Part shown: positions 42,366-53,321 of the stretch, piece by piece | How positions within the stretch are numbered: position 1 is the first letter of the stretch | Layout of the letters: every line of letters starts with the position of its first letter | Origin: Pseudogymnoascus destructans | Taxonomy: Eukaryota; Ascomycota; Leotiomycetes; Thelebolales; Thelebolaceae | Reading direction: 5' to 3' | Assembly: GCF_001641265.1 (NCBI RefSeq) | Contig: NW_020167564.1 | Location: forward strand, 1 to 64,000 | DNA: 64,000 bases | Translations under genes and position numbers: made by a program | Notes under the pieces: model-generated | Database searches by the model: none | Told to the model about the DNA's origin: nothing | What the model saw: only the letters and a program-made list of their open reading frames with translations

Positions 42366-43301
42366 TGTCATACTGACATTCGTTGCACTCAGTTTGCTAT
42401 CAAACTCAAGAGCAAACTTAGAAATCTCCTCCTCAAACCTACAAGTCACCATACATATCTTGGCTTATCACACCAACAACAGAAACAATACTACTCAACG
42501 ATTGCTGCAAACTCTTCTACTACATCTGTTTATGCTACATACATCACGGCATATCATTTGGACACTCATTGAACAAGTTATTAAGAAAATCTCCTCCTTA
42601 AGGGGGTGGGCCAATACTACCACATGGCATATCTCTACCAACTAGAGGCCTAGGAACATGAACGATAGCTCTAGAAGCTTCTACAACCCTCTATGATTCA
42701 TTACACGTCATCGCTCCTTAGTTACCCACAAGATTGGTTAAGTTATGACATAATTTATCTATAGGTACTCTGACCTTGGACCTCCTTTTCACTTCCTATA
42801 GGCTAGAAACCCAAGAGATGGTTCTATGGGATTCTCTTACATTCGCTACATGATTAGCAAGCTAGTTGTGGGTCGCACTTGATTTCTAATACATTTACCA
42901 AGCCTGGTTAGTCATGGAAAGTCTTGGAAAATGAGAGAACTACACCCCTTTAGCATAAATAGGATTGCCCTTTCCTTAAGAAAGGGCAAGCAGACAATAC
43001 AGTAAATCGACTATCACATACTTCCACGTCTTTTCCAAGCTTCCAAGAATTGATCTTGTTACTCCTTGTTTCTGAAAAGTCAGTGAGGTGTTAACCTCTG
43101 ACTTACCCCTGAGTTCCCAGACTCAACATTTGTTGCAACTTGTCTGAACCACTTCACTACATCACACACCTGATTGCTGCATTGTGGAATAGTCTAAGCT
43201 ACAACCCTTTGGCTCTGTTTCCTAAGACAGTGTGTTGTCTTAGTAAATTCATCCCTTCCTTGGGTGGCTAGATTCTCATATCTGGTGCACCCACCATTAC
43301 A
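42366..43301 (+). mobile_element. Solo LTR, family A, TSD ATTAA
   Basis: TGTCATACTG to CACCATTACA, 936 bp, flanked by ATTAA at 42361-42365 and 43302-43306. Inserted in gag of the older Gypsy element, in opposite orientation to it. Confidence 0.93.
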
Positions 43302-43828
43302 ATTAACAACAGCGTCCCTATGGGTGGTGGAATGTTCTGCATACCCCCCCTCGAGGAGGCACTGCCTCATCTCTGGGTGAATCTTTGTCAAGAGGTGGGT
43401 GGTCCTTTGCGACTCGGTATAGGGTTCCATCTCGCGTTCGAGGTCCTCAAGATAGGCCACAAACTTGCAGATGCTCTGTCCTTTTCTCTGGTTGGCCGCA
43501 TTGTATTTCAAGGCTGCAATGCGCTGTCGGTTGGCCGGATCAAATCCAGCAATGTCCAAGGGGTCTATATATCCCTGTTCTTGGGAGGCGCACCAGTTAT
43601 CCCACTCCTTCATAGGGTCTCCCTCTAGGTATTGGGCAGTGAAGGCCACCTTCGATTGCTCAGTTGGAAACACGCTTGGTTGGTACTACAAGATGGCACA
43701 GATTGAGGCCATGAACTCGTTGAGCTCTCGGGTAGATTCGCCCTTGTATATCTTAGGTTCCTTGACCCTTCCTATTGGCCTTTGCGCCAGCGTGGTTTCC
43801 ATCGATACCGTGGAAACAGTGTCCATTT

Positions 43829-44764
43829 TGTAATGGTGGGTGCACCAGATGTGAGAATCTAGCCACCCAAGGAAGGGATGATTTTACTAAGACAACACAC
43901 TGTCTTAGGAAACAGAGCCAAAGGGTTGTAGCTTAGACTATTCCACAGCTCAGCAATCAGGTATGTGATGTAGTGAAGTGGTTCAGACAAGTTGCAATAA
44001 ATGTTGAGTCTGAGAACTCAGGGGTAAGTCAGAGGTTAACACCTCACTGACTTTTCAGAAACAAGGAGTAACAAGATGAATGCTTGGAAGCTTGTAAAAG
44101 ACGTGGAAGTATGTGATAGTCGATTTACTGTATTGTCTGCTTGCCCTTTCTTAAGGAAAGGGCAATCCTATTTATGCCAAAGGAGTGTAGTTCTCTCATT
44201 TTCCATGACTTTCCATGACTAACCAGGCTTGGTAAATGTATTAGAAATCAAGTGCGACCCACAACTAGCTTGCTAATCATGTAGTGAACGTAAGAGAATC
44301 CCATAGAACCATCTCTTGGGTTCCTAGCCTATAGGAAGTGAAAAGGAGGTCCAAGGTCAGAGTACCTATAGACAAATTATGTCATAACTTAACCAATCTT
44401 GTGGGTAACTAAGGAGCAATGACGTGTAATGAATCATAGAGGGTTGTAGAAGCTTCTAGAGCTATCGTTCATGTTCCTAGGCCTCTAGTTGGTAGAGATA
44501 TGCCATGTGGTAGTATTGGCCCACCCCCTTAAGGAGGAGATTTTCTTAATAACTTGTTGAATGAGTGTCCAAATGATATGCCGTAATGTATGTAGCATAA
44601 ACAGATGTAGTAGAAGAGTTTGCAGCAATCGTTGAGTAGTATTGCTTCTGTTGTTGGTGTGATAAGCCAAGATATGTATGGTGACTTGTAGGTTTGAGGA
44701 GGAGATTTCTAAGTTTGCTCTTGAGTTTGATAGCAAACTGAGTGCAACGAATGTCAGTATGACA
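43829..44764 (-). mobile_element. Solo LTR, family A, TSD CATTT
   Basis: Forward strand TGTAATGGTGG to CAGTATGACA, 936 bp, flanked by CATTT at 43824-43828 and 44765-44769. Second insertion into the same gag gene. Confidence 0.93.
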
Positions 44765-45178
44765 CATTTCCAGCCCCTCCTGGCGAGGGTCCTCCCACTC
44801 GTCTTCGGTATCCTGGTGTGACCTCTTTCGACGACCCTCTTCTTTGATCAGGGCTTTCTTCTTCGCAAAATCCTGTACAGCCTCAGGGTAGGCGTCGTAG
44901 TTGTCGCCATGTGTCCTTCGTAATAGCTCTAGGGCCTCCTCCATGGTATTGATGTAAGCCCTTTCGTTGTCCATTCATTTCTGAAGGTCAGCCAACTTCG
45001 AGGCCATGCTCTTGCCCCGGTCTGCTGTAGAGTGGCTGACTTTTACGGGCGTAGCTCTTAGAGCTGGCTCAGTGGCCTCAGTCGCTGGTGTCGCCCCCCA
45101 GAGGTCGCTCGAGTAATCCGTTTTTCCTGGCTCGCCATCCTGACCTGGTAGGCTGTATGTGGGTTGAGCCAATAGAAT

Positions 45179-45421
45179 TGTAACGCGTAAGCCCAAGGTC
45201 TCACAGGAGTCCAGGGAACTAGGTCAAGGGGCAGGAAAGGGGTATCGTATTCGTAAGGACAATAGGTCTACGTAAATACAGCGACTATCGGCTGGAGGCC
45301 TCCTTCTGAGGCTTCCAGCTCCTTATATCCTACGTTTCTACATGCCCTAGTTTACCGAGCCCTAGTGGCTCCACTGCCAGGCAGCCCCTGAGTGCAGGGT
45401 GGCCTCACATGATGCCTTACA
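45179..45421 (-). repeat. 5' LTR (243 bp) of the older Gypsy element
   Basis: On the element strand it starts TGTAAGGCATC and ends ACGCGTTACA. It lies directly upstream of the gag relic and contains TATAAGG at about 45330. No partner 3' LTR remains in the window. Confidence 0.72.
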
Positions 45422-45780
45422 CCAAGGGCGATATTATTAGAGCTCATGTTTATGGGGTTTAAATCGATGCCAGCGGGTGTCTACGATACAGTGCAGTGGG
45501 CGGACAATATTTTGCATATTTAGCGACAGTGCCATGATGGTTAGGTTTCTTTCGTTTGAGTATAACTATAGTTTTATATTCAATCAATATCATTTTCAAG
45601 TCTAAAGAGAGAGTATACAATAGCTAGTGGCTTTAGCAAGTGTAATTAAAATAAAGCCCCTAGTCACTTAGGTCTGCAATTGACAAGCTGGCTATATACG
45701 ATAGAGATAAAGGAATAAATTATGTATTAATAATCCGTCTGTCTAGTAATATCTAAATCGTTTACCCATGTCAACTATTA
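45422..45780. other. AT-rich intergenic; no supported gene
   Basis: Former host sequence next to the older Gypsy element and 3' flank of the GH76 gene. No target duplication can be assigned because the element's other end is missing. Confidence 0.5.
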
Positions 45781-47331
45781 TCAGCAAAGAATCCACCACA
45801 CCCCGCAAACAACTCCGGCCGCCATCACAGCGGTCAAGGCTCCAGCCCCGACACGGTCACCTACACCGGCAGGTTGAGACCATGGCCCTGCTTTTACATC
45901 TTTATTCCCTCTACCATCACCCCCTGCGCTTGGATTCCCCTGGCTTGTACCGCCATCCTCTTCACTGACGGGTCCTTTGGTTGCATGAATAAGATTACTC
46001 TGCAACACCTCCAACGCCGCCATCTGTTGACCGATTCCATCAGAGCCATCCCAGTTTCCCCAGTTCGACCACTTCAGGCCGCAGGTTCGTCCATTGTTAC
46101 CTCCGTTGCAATGCGACATAGCAGCTTCCGCGGAGGCCCTTAGTAAAGGTTTAATGGTGCCATATGTAAATGGGGCTAATTTAGTGGTAGCCGCCATCCA
46201 CCGACTAAGATAAGCCTTAAAGGAGAGCTGATCCGTATTGCAGGTGTCATCAAGTTCACAGGCAGGTTCAAACATAACTTTATCGCGAAAGAATGTCGAG
46301 GACGTGGTTTTGAGTAGTCCAGAAGTATGTCGACGCCAAGTGTCGGTGCCACCAGTCTGGGAATAGTCAGCAGGGAATATAAACATTTGTTTAAAGGCTA
46401 ACACCAGAAGGCTGATGATTATACCGGTAGTGAAGGTAAGGGCAAGAATGAGAAAAGCACTGACATAATTATACATAGCTGCTGCACCGTTAAGCAGAAC
46501 CCCAACATTGTAGCTCCATTGTACGCGATTGATAGAATCACAATTTTTCAGCTCGTCACTCCCATCAAAAACGGCATATTCTTCATCGATTAAGCCAATT
46601 TCCGACATCCAGTTCCACGTTGTGGTGGCCCAGTCCGCATATGTATCATTCCTCGTATATAAGGCTAATCTCGCGCCGAGATTAAAATAACATCCATTAG
46701 AAATTGTGTTCTTGTATGTGTAGCCGTTGTTAAAGGTGTATATCTGCCATTTAAGGCCTCCGCCGCATGTTGACTTGTCCCAACGTTGTGCTTGAGTATT
46801 GAAAACGGCTTGGGCGAGTGCAAGCCACTGCGGTTTATCCTTTGGCGGGTTTGGGAAATTTGATTCGGCGGCGGAGATCGCAGCGAGTGCCCAGAAGCAT
46901 TGATCATCATTCCCTAGCGTCTTGGTCTGATTCGGAGGCATAAAATCATTATTTGGACCCACTTGAAATTGCATTCCCTGGGTGACGAGATCGTTGTGTG
47001 CCGAGTCACCTGTATAAAGCCAGTAGTCGATCAGAGAACCAAACATGGCTCCGCACTCCCACCAGTAGTAGGGGTAGGGAAGATTTCCTGGTATTTGGCC
47101 TGGTTCATTGCCGTGATAGTGGCTCAGCATATCGCCTGCAAGAACTTTGGCCGATGATTTGATAGTATCTATATTGATGTCAGCTTATGAGTAATGGACA
47201 GTTCCATTATAGGTATTTTTCATGGAATAGCTACTACCACTGGATGAAAGGTCAACATGGATGGCAGATGAAATGCTAGCGATATATAGTAAGGCTCCAC
47301 TGAGAAGAGCTATAACCCTATTGAGGATCAT
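45781..47331 (-). CDS. GH76 mannosidase-like protein, DFG5/DCW1 family, GPI-anchored
   Basis: Cell-wall enzyme thought to transfer GPI-anchored proteins into the wall through the alpha-1,6-mannose core. Three exons: 47331-47238 (signal peptide MILNRVIALLSGALLYIASI), 47168-46465 and 46356-45781; 457 aa. GH76 hallmarks: PYPYYWWECGAMFGSLIDYW, the Asp-Asp pair in GNDDQCFWAL, CGGGLKW and GCYFNLGARLALYT. A Gly/Ser-rich tail and final hydrophobic segment (VGAGALTAVMAAGVVCGVWW) fit a GPI signal. The intron 46357-46464 is 108 nt, in frame and without stops. If unspliced it adds a false membrane segment (YVSAFLILALTFTTG) between AMYNY and TGGTDTW, where homologues have none. Donor GTCAGT, branch CTGAC, acceptor CCCAG. 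Confidence 0.9.
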
Positions 47332-48519
47332 GATGCTGAATAACTCCACCTGCTCAAGTTGTCGAGGTACGTGACATACCCGGGGCTACACGAGCATCCA
47401 GCTGTCCTAACTTCCTATAGGCAAGAGAATGGCCAATGGCTGAGCTGGGCGTCAAGAAATACTATCGTAAGTAGATGCATATAAGCTGACAATGGATAGT
47501 TTGATTCCCAAGGAAAGGTCCAAGGGACAAAAGGAAACGGGGCGCTAAGCTTTGGGGGTGCGTTTGATCTGGCCATATTGTTCAGGAGTGGCCTTCGAAA
47601 ATAAGTGGTGTGACCATTGACTAGATAGTTATATAGTCGCATTTAAGCTTACCATAGCCCATGCCGCGGCTTAGTTTCTAGTATATACAGCATATGGAGC
47701 TCCGGAAAGGCACAAGTACAATCCGCAATCTTTATCAAATTGGATCATGAAGATGACAAGAAGAAACCCGTAAAACTTGCAAAAGGTACAATATGCTCAA
47801 GGAGGACTATGAGAACTAAGGTTAAAAGGGGAACACCTGCCAGCTTAGTCTTCCCACTTTAAAACCAGGGCTGCGACTGCTAGCGGCCCAAGGAACATTA
47901 ATCCTCGAGAAACATTATCGATCGGCTCTGCAGTGAGGTGAGCGCTTCCCAAAAAGAGGAATATGGCAACTAGATGAAGCTCGTTTGAAATTTAGACAGC
48001 GAGTTGGTGATGGATGTTGCTGTACATGGCACACGTGATTGTCTATTTATAACTCCGTATGCTGAATCCACATCACGTGATCTTACTTCAGCCACATTTT
48101 AGATTTTTTTTACTGGTCACGTGGCAAGAAGTATCGAGAAACAGATGGAGGTGACGTGTAGCATATCTCTTGATTATAATATAGTACCAGTGAATGTGAA
48201 GTGGTATTATTGTGATAAAGGCGAACAGCCCTCCTCTTATGACCATATTTTAAGGCTTTTCAGGTGTTGAAGGTTGAATCTTTTCTCCAAAACCCTTGTC
48301 GGAAGATCCGTTGCGAATCTGTTTGCCTCAGCCACTCGCCTCTTCGTCACGTCTCACTAATCCCCCGGACTCCAGTCATCATCAATTCAGCAACAACTTC
48401 ATCCATCACAACCACCATCCAAACTTCCTCTACATCTCAAGCCACAAATACACTTCATACGACCTGTTCACCTCAATACACAAAACCTATCAACGAGTCC
48501 TCAACCCCCTGAACTCAAG
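47332..48519. other. Intergenic, 1.2 kb, promoters of GH76 and v-SNARE genes
   Basis: Divergent genes on either side. Apart from two CACGTGA/TCACGTG-type words near 48030-48125, I see no gene, repeat or RNA. Confidence 0.45.
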
Positions 48520-49231
48520 ATGTCGAGCCAGCCATACGACCCTTATCAACCGAGTGGCAATGCGGCCGGCTCAGCGAGAGGAGGACCGAGGGCCCATGTG
48601 GACACAGAACAACTTCAACAAGTAAGTCTGACCACAATATTCCGAGGAGTCTCAGGTAGACCCGACTGTACCAGTTGCTGGAGTGCTGCAACGGACAAAA
48701 TGTCGGCGGCCAGACCTGCCGACGACTACAAGGAGAGGACACGCGGTCTTTGATGGGATGCAACATGGCTCTAGTTGGCAGAACTGTTGGCTAGACCGTG
48801 GGGAGTACGACCATTGCATTACTAGGTGTGCGCGACATTACTTGCGCCCAAATTCACAAATCAAATATTAGCTTGATGTTTTCCTTCGTGTAGACTGAGT
48901 GTCCGCTAACGTCGGCCACTATAGGAGATCGATGGGGCAACCGCAAAGATGCAGCACAATGTGGACAAGTTAGCGCAACGTGGAGAGAACCTGAACTCAC
49001 TTCAAGATAAGACGGACAATCTGGCCGTCTCGGCGCAAGGGTTCAACCAAGGAGCAAACCGAGTCAGGCAAAAGATGTGGAGGTCTAATATGAAGTGGAA
49101 ATTCATTTTGGGCTTTGGAATCCTCATCCTGATCCTTATCATTGTTGTTCCAATCGGTACGTTATCACCCTCCCCCTCCCCCTTTATTGCAGTGACTGAC
49201 AATCCAAATAGCTACGCATTTCTCAAAGTAG
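48520..49231 (+). CDS. SNC1: v-SNARE, synaptobrevin/Snc1-like
   Basis: R-SNARE of secretory vesicles that drives fusion with the plasma membrane. Three exons: 48520-48621 (MSSQPYDPYQPSGNAAGSAR to EQLQQ), 48925-49156 and 49212-49231 (ATHFSK), 117 aa, the same length as yeast Snc1. The SNARE motif spans about residues 28-88, with the zero-layer Arg in KLAQRGENLNSL and the signature LQDKTDNLAVSAQGF. A C-terminal anchor follows (FILGFGILILILIIVVPI). The first intron is long for this region (303 nt). The last three codons of exon 2 could read into GTACGT, but splicing to AATAG gives the short hydrophilic tail. Confidence 0.92.
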
Positions 49232-50251
49232 TTCGTTTTCTCTGGGGACAGCCTATTTACGAGCAGCGCGTTGAGCATATCAATCGCCCACGATCGTCAT
49301 ACGTATGCCTGCAGAGGTGGACCTGAAACTCGCTGGCTCGAGAGGCAGTATTGATGGGCGGGCCGGCTAGTGACAAAGGAGTTCCACAGTCGTTTCGTTG
49401 CTTTTTGTTCTCGTGTTGATTTTGGGCAATGCGATCTGGGCGTCTTACCCACCCGAGGGATATGGTCACGAAGAGACGACCCAGCGTTGTTATGTATCTA
49501 TCATTGCGGCAGGAGGATTGCCCACCTAACTAATTGAGTTGCTTGTATTATCTCCGGTTACGTCTGCTTTTAAGTTGGTGCCTAAATCGAAGTTTTGGCA
49601 AGCCATCTTCTCGTTGTCGCACCACCGTGATGTCTGTGGGTTATGTTGATGTGCCGTATGCTCCAAGGCATCCGGCCGCCGAGGTGGTAATGGTATGCGC
49701 CCCCAGTGTTGAGATCCCATGCAAATAATCCTACAACCACACAGTTGTCCATACAAATAGATTCCGTCAATATCCTATGTAGCTTATTGCAGGCTTTAAA
49801 AAATAAGAGATGTGCTCGGGTCCTCACCAGTTCAGAGACCAAAACGATAACCACGGCGGACGCTTGGCCAATCGGGTTGCCGATCTCCTGGGCTGCGACT
49901 TCGGCCTAAGGAACAGCACCAAGAACCTCTGACTGTTAAAACTGAACACAAAAATCCCCAAAACATAATCAAATATACCATTGGGACGCTCACTGGGGGT
50001 TATTTTTTAATTTTGAGCGAATTGTGTATATTTCCCCCCATTTGTCTGAATATTTCGGCCGCTGATAGGTAGCCAGCCAATCACAGCCTCCAATCCGCCA
50101 CAAGAGCGGCATTTCTGAACCTTTTATCCCCGCATACCTTTACCCTCTTGTGCTTGGTCACAGTCAACTATTGATAACGCTGCCCCTCTCGCCCCAAGCA
50201 AGGCAGAGTCCCATTGCTCCCCAGCGGGCTTGAGGTCCTTCATTTTCAACA
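49232..50251. other. Intergenic, 1 kb; no supported gene
   Basis: 3' flank of the SNARE gene and promoter of the arginine gene. Short frames on both strands show no protein resemblance. Confidence 0.5.
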
Positions 50252-52966
50252 ATGCTAGCTCTACAAGCCTCCGCCCGCCTCGCCGGGCGCCGCATCGTCA
50301 TCTCCAGTCGCCGTCTACCCTCGAGCCTCCCAAGGGCTGCTGTGTCGTCCGCTCTCGTTACGAAGAGGCAATACTCCGCCCCTGGGTCTGATACCACGAC
50401 TAGATCGACAGTCATTCAGTTGCTCAGCAACATCGGCTCGAAGCGCGAGGTCCAGCAATACCTCTCGCACTTCTCGTCCGTCTCCTCCCAACAGTTCGCC
50501 GTCATTAAAGTAGGCGGTGCGATCATAACCGAGCATCTCGAATCTCTCACCTCTGCGCTTGCGCTCCTTACAAATGTCGGGCTCTTCCCTGTGGTGGTCC
50601 ACGGTGCTGGCCCACAGCTGAACAAGTTGTTGGAAGATGCGGGAGTCGAGCCGCAATTCGAGGAAGGCATTCGTGTTACCGACGGCAAGACCCTGGCAGT
50701 TGCGCGCAAACTCTTTTTGGAGGAGAACCTGAAGTTGGTTGAGAAGTTGGAGGAGATGGGTGTACGTGCCCGACCGGTCACAAGCGGCGTGTTTGGAGCG
50801 GACTACTTGGATAAGGACAAGTGGAACTTGGTTGGCAAGATCAATAAGATAAACAAGGACCCGATCGAGGCGGCTATCAATGCTGGTTGCCTTCCGATTC
50901 TTACGTCCATGGCCGAGACACCCGACGGACAGGTGTTGAATGTCAATGCTGACGTGGCGGCAGGAGAGCTGGCCAAGTCTCTCCAGCCACTCAAGATTGT
51001 CTACCTATCGGAGAAGGGTGGCCTCTTCAACGCGGACACGAACGAGAAGATTTCGGCGATCAACCTGGATGAAGAGTTTGAGCATCTCATGTCACAGTGG
51101 TGGTGCAGATATGGAACCAGGTTGAAGATTAAGGAGATCAAGGAGCTCCTTGAGCATTTGCCACGAACCTCCAGTGTTGCAATCATCCACCCGGCTGACT
51201 TGCAAAAGGAGCTGTTTACGGATACTGGTGCCGGAACCCTCATCCGACGAGGCAGTAAGATTGATACAGCGACGTCTTTGTCCCAATTTGAGGACATTGA
51301 GCAGCTCAAGGATGTCCTTGTTCGCGACCGTGAGGCTCTTGATGCGCGTGCGACAGTTAACCGTTACGTCGATGGCCTCAAGGACAAGCAGTTTAAGGCA
51401 TACTTTGACGAGTCAATGGATGCGCTTGCCATCGTGCAGCCGCCCATCGATTCCTCAGGCATCGCCAATCTGGCTACATTAACAATCACCAAGTCTGGCT
51501 GGCTCACCAACGTCGCCGACAATGTGTTTGCGGCGATCAGAAAAGACCACCCTAAGCTCGTCTTCACCGTTAAGGAGGATGACGAGAACCTGACATGGTT
51601 CTTTGACAAGGCAGAGGGCAGCTTCACCAAGGACGGCCATGTCATGTTCTGGTATGGCACCGAGTCCGCTGAGGAAGTGACCCAGCTCATGACCGAGTTC
51701 ACCAAGCACGGACGCTCGATGCATGGCGAAGCAAACCTTGATGAGAGGCTATACCGCGCCGCCAATGCTGCGTCAGCCATATCTGGACCAAACGCTCCCC
51801 TCCAACAAGCTCGTGCCTTCTCCACCTCGGCCCGCCCAACGTCGCGTATCATCCGCGGCCGCACAACCCAAACCCGCGGTTACACCACCACAAACCCCAA
51901 CCCCCCTCTTGGCAAGCACAACTCCTCCAACTCCCAGCCTGCAAAGGTAGCTCTCATCGGTGCCCGTGGCTATACCGGGCAAGCGCTGATTGCCCTCCTC
52001 AATGCCCACCCTAACATGGACCTCCGCCACGTGTCATCGCGTGAGCTAGCGGGCCAGAAGCTGAAGGGCTACGAGAAGCGCGATATCACCTACGAGAACC
52101 TTTCTGCCGAAGACGTGCGCCGCATGGAAGAGAATGCTGAGGTAGACTGTTGGGTTATGGCGCTCCCGAACGGCGTGTGCAAGCCCTTTGTCGAAGCCGT
52201 GGAGGAGGGCCGCGGGCCACAGAACTCCGTCATCGTCGACCTCTCTGCTGACTACAGGTTCGACTCGAAGTGGACCTACGGCCTCCCCGAGCTCGTCTCG
52301 CGCTCAGATATCGCAAGGGCGAAGCGTATCGCCAACCCCGGCTGCTACGCAACCGCGGCACAGATTGGCATTGCGCCGCTTGTTGAGTTCCTTGGCGGGC
52401 AACCAACTGTCTTTGGTGTTTCGGGATACTCCGGCGCGGGCACAAAGCCGTCCCCTAAGAACGACGTCGAGAACCTACGGGACAACCTCATCCCTTACTC
52501 CTTGACTGATCACATCCACGAGCGTGAAGTTAGCAACCAGCTCGGCGTTGAAGTTGCGTTCATCCCGCACGTCGCGTCGTGGTTCCAGGGCATCCACCAC
52601 ACAATCTCTGTGCCGCTTGACCGCACATTCAGCAGCCGAGACATCAGACAGATATACCAGGACCGGTATGCAGGAGAAAAGCTCGTACGGGTAACTGGGG
52701 AGCCTCCGAGCGTCAAAGCGATCAGCGGGAAGCACGGTGTTGAGGTTGGTGGCTTTGGGGTACATAGCTCAGGCAAGCGTGTGGTTGTGTGTGCCACAAT
52801 TGATAACCTACTGAAGGGGGCAGCGACACAGTGTTTACGTAGGTGCTCTTCCCAATTTCCATCCCTGTGATCTGGTATGCAGGGAGATACAAAGCTAACG
52901 GCGAGAACAGAGAATATGAACTTGGCATTAGGATTCGCAGAGTACGAGGGCATTCCGTTAGATTAA
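50252..52966 (+). CDS. arg-6: Acetylglutamate kinase / N-acetyl-gamma-glutamyl-phosphate reductase
   Basis: Bifunctional mitochondrial precursor catalysing steps 2 and 3 of arginine synthesis. Exon 1 50252-52838, exon 2 52911-52966 (QNMNLALGFAEYEGIPLD); the 72-nt intron has a GCTAAC branch. 880 aa. Order: mitochondrial presequence (MLALQASARLAGRR); kinase domain (VIKVGGAIIT, VVVHGAGPQLNKLL, ITSMAETPDGQVLNVNAD; about 80-350); acetyltransferase-like regulatory domain (about 360-520); a linker with a second presequence-like stretch (AFSTSARPTSRIIRGRTTQT), probably the internal processing region; reductase domain (VALIGARGYTGQALIALL, catalytic Cys in NPGCYATAAQIG, GVSGYSGAGTKPS). Matches Neurospora arg-6 and yeast ARG5,6. 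Confidence 0.95.
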
Positions 52967-53321
52967 ATGGATATGGGCATATTTTCGGGGGCGCATTTTT
53001 TTAACCGTTCTACAATTTTCAATGGAAATTAAATTTCCGCCATGTTACAAATTGCTACTGTACAATGTGTTGCGTATTCCGGTTCCACGAAAACAGTTAT
53101 ATATTGTGTAAAGGGCTATTCGAAACCTCATTTCGCGAGGAAACATCGGGTCATAGTCTGAGGTGACTTAAATGGGGTGCTAGAATGGCGCATTTTCAGC
53201 CCAAATCCGTATCACAGAGCGATCTTGATATTATCTTTCCTACACTAAATAAATCAGAGTATATCTGTCACCCCCTAGAAGTACATCCTCTTAAACCTGT
53301 CTACACCAGCTCGATACTTTT
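52967..53321. other. Intergenic between convergent genes
   Basis: 3' UTRs of arg-6 and of the metallophosphatase. No gene, repeat or RNA is seen. Confidence 0.5.

Larger units (their letters stand above)
39049..45178 (-). pseudogene. Broken Gag-Pol of the older Gypsy element
   Basis: Pieces in order: Gag N-terminus 45178-44770 (stop before MDNERAYINTMEEALELLRR); Gag middle 43828-43302 (MDTVSTVSMETTLAQRPIG, KVAFTAQYLEGDPMKEW); Gag C-terminus with CCHC knuckle CYNCAKTGHFSKEC (42365 to about 41970); protease/RT 41714-40965 (KKDGSLRLCVDYRGLNKVTI); RT palm 40968-40528 (VVYLDDILIYS); RNase H 40500-39973 (RLETDSSGFGLAGN); integrase finger 39939-39331 (HFRYKKTQELI, CGRCQG) and core 39500-39049 (ITDRGSVFT, FHPQSDGQTERQN). 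Several frameshifts and stops separate the pieces. No chromodomain remains. It is a different lineage from the intact element. Confidence 0.88.
39049..45421 (-). mobile_element. Older degenerate Ty3/Gypsy element with nested solo LTRs
   Basis: In element order: 5' LTR (45421-45179), gag, protease, RT, RNase H and integrase, cut off at 39048 by the inverted family-A LTR pair. The 3' LTR is missing. Two family-A solo LTRs interrupt gag (43829-44764 and 42366-43301). Removing them and one copy of each target duplication restores continuous Gag reading, apart from point mutations. It predates the family-A insertions. Confidence 0.88.

Noticed and set aside
16184..45421. Classical RIP as the cause of transposon decay
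   Set aside because: The chromovirus is intact and the changes I could compare in pogo copies are mostly at CpG, not the CpA context typical of RIP. I could not compute RIP indices, so this remains open.
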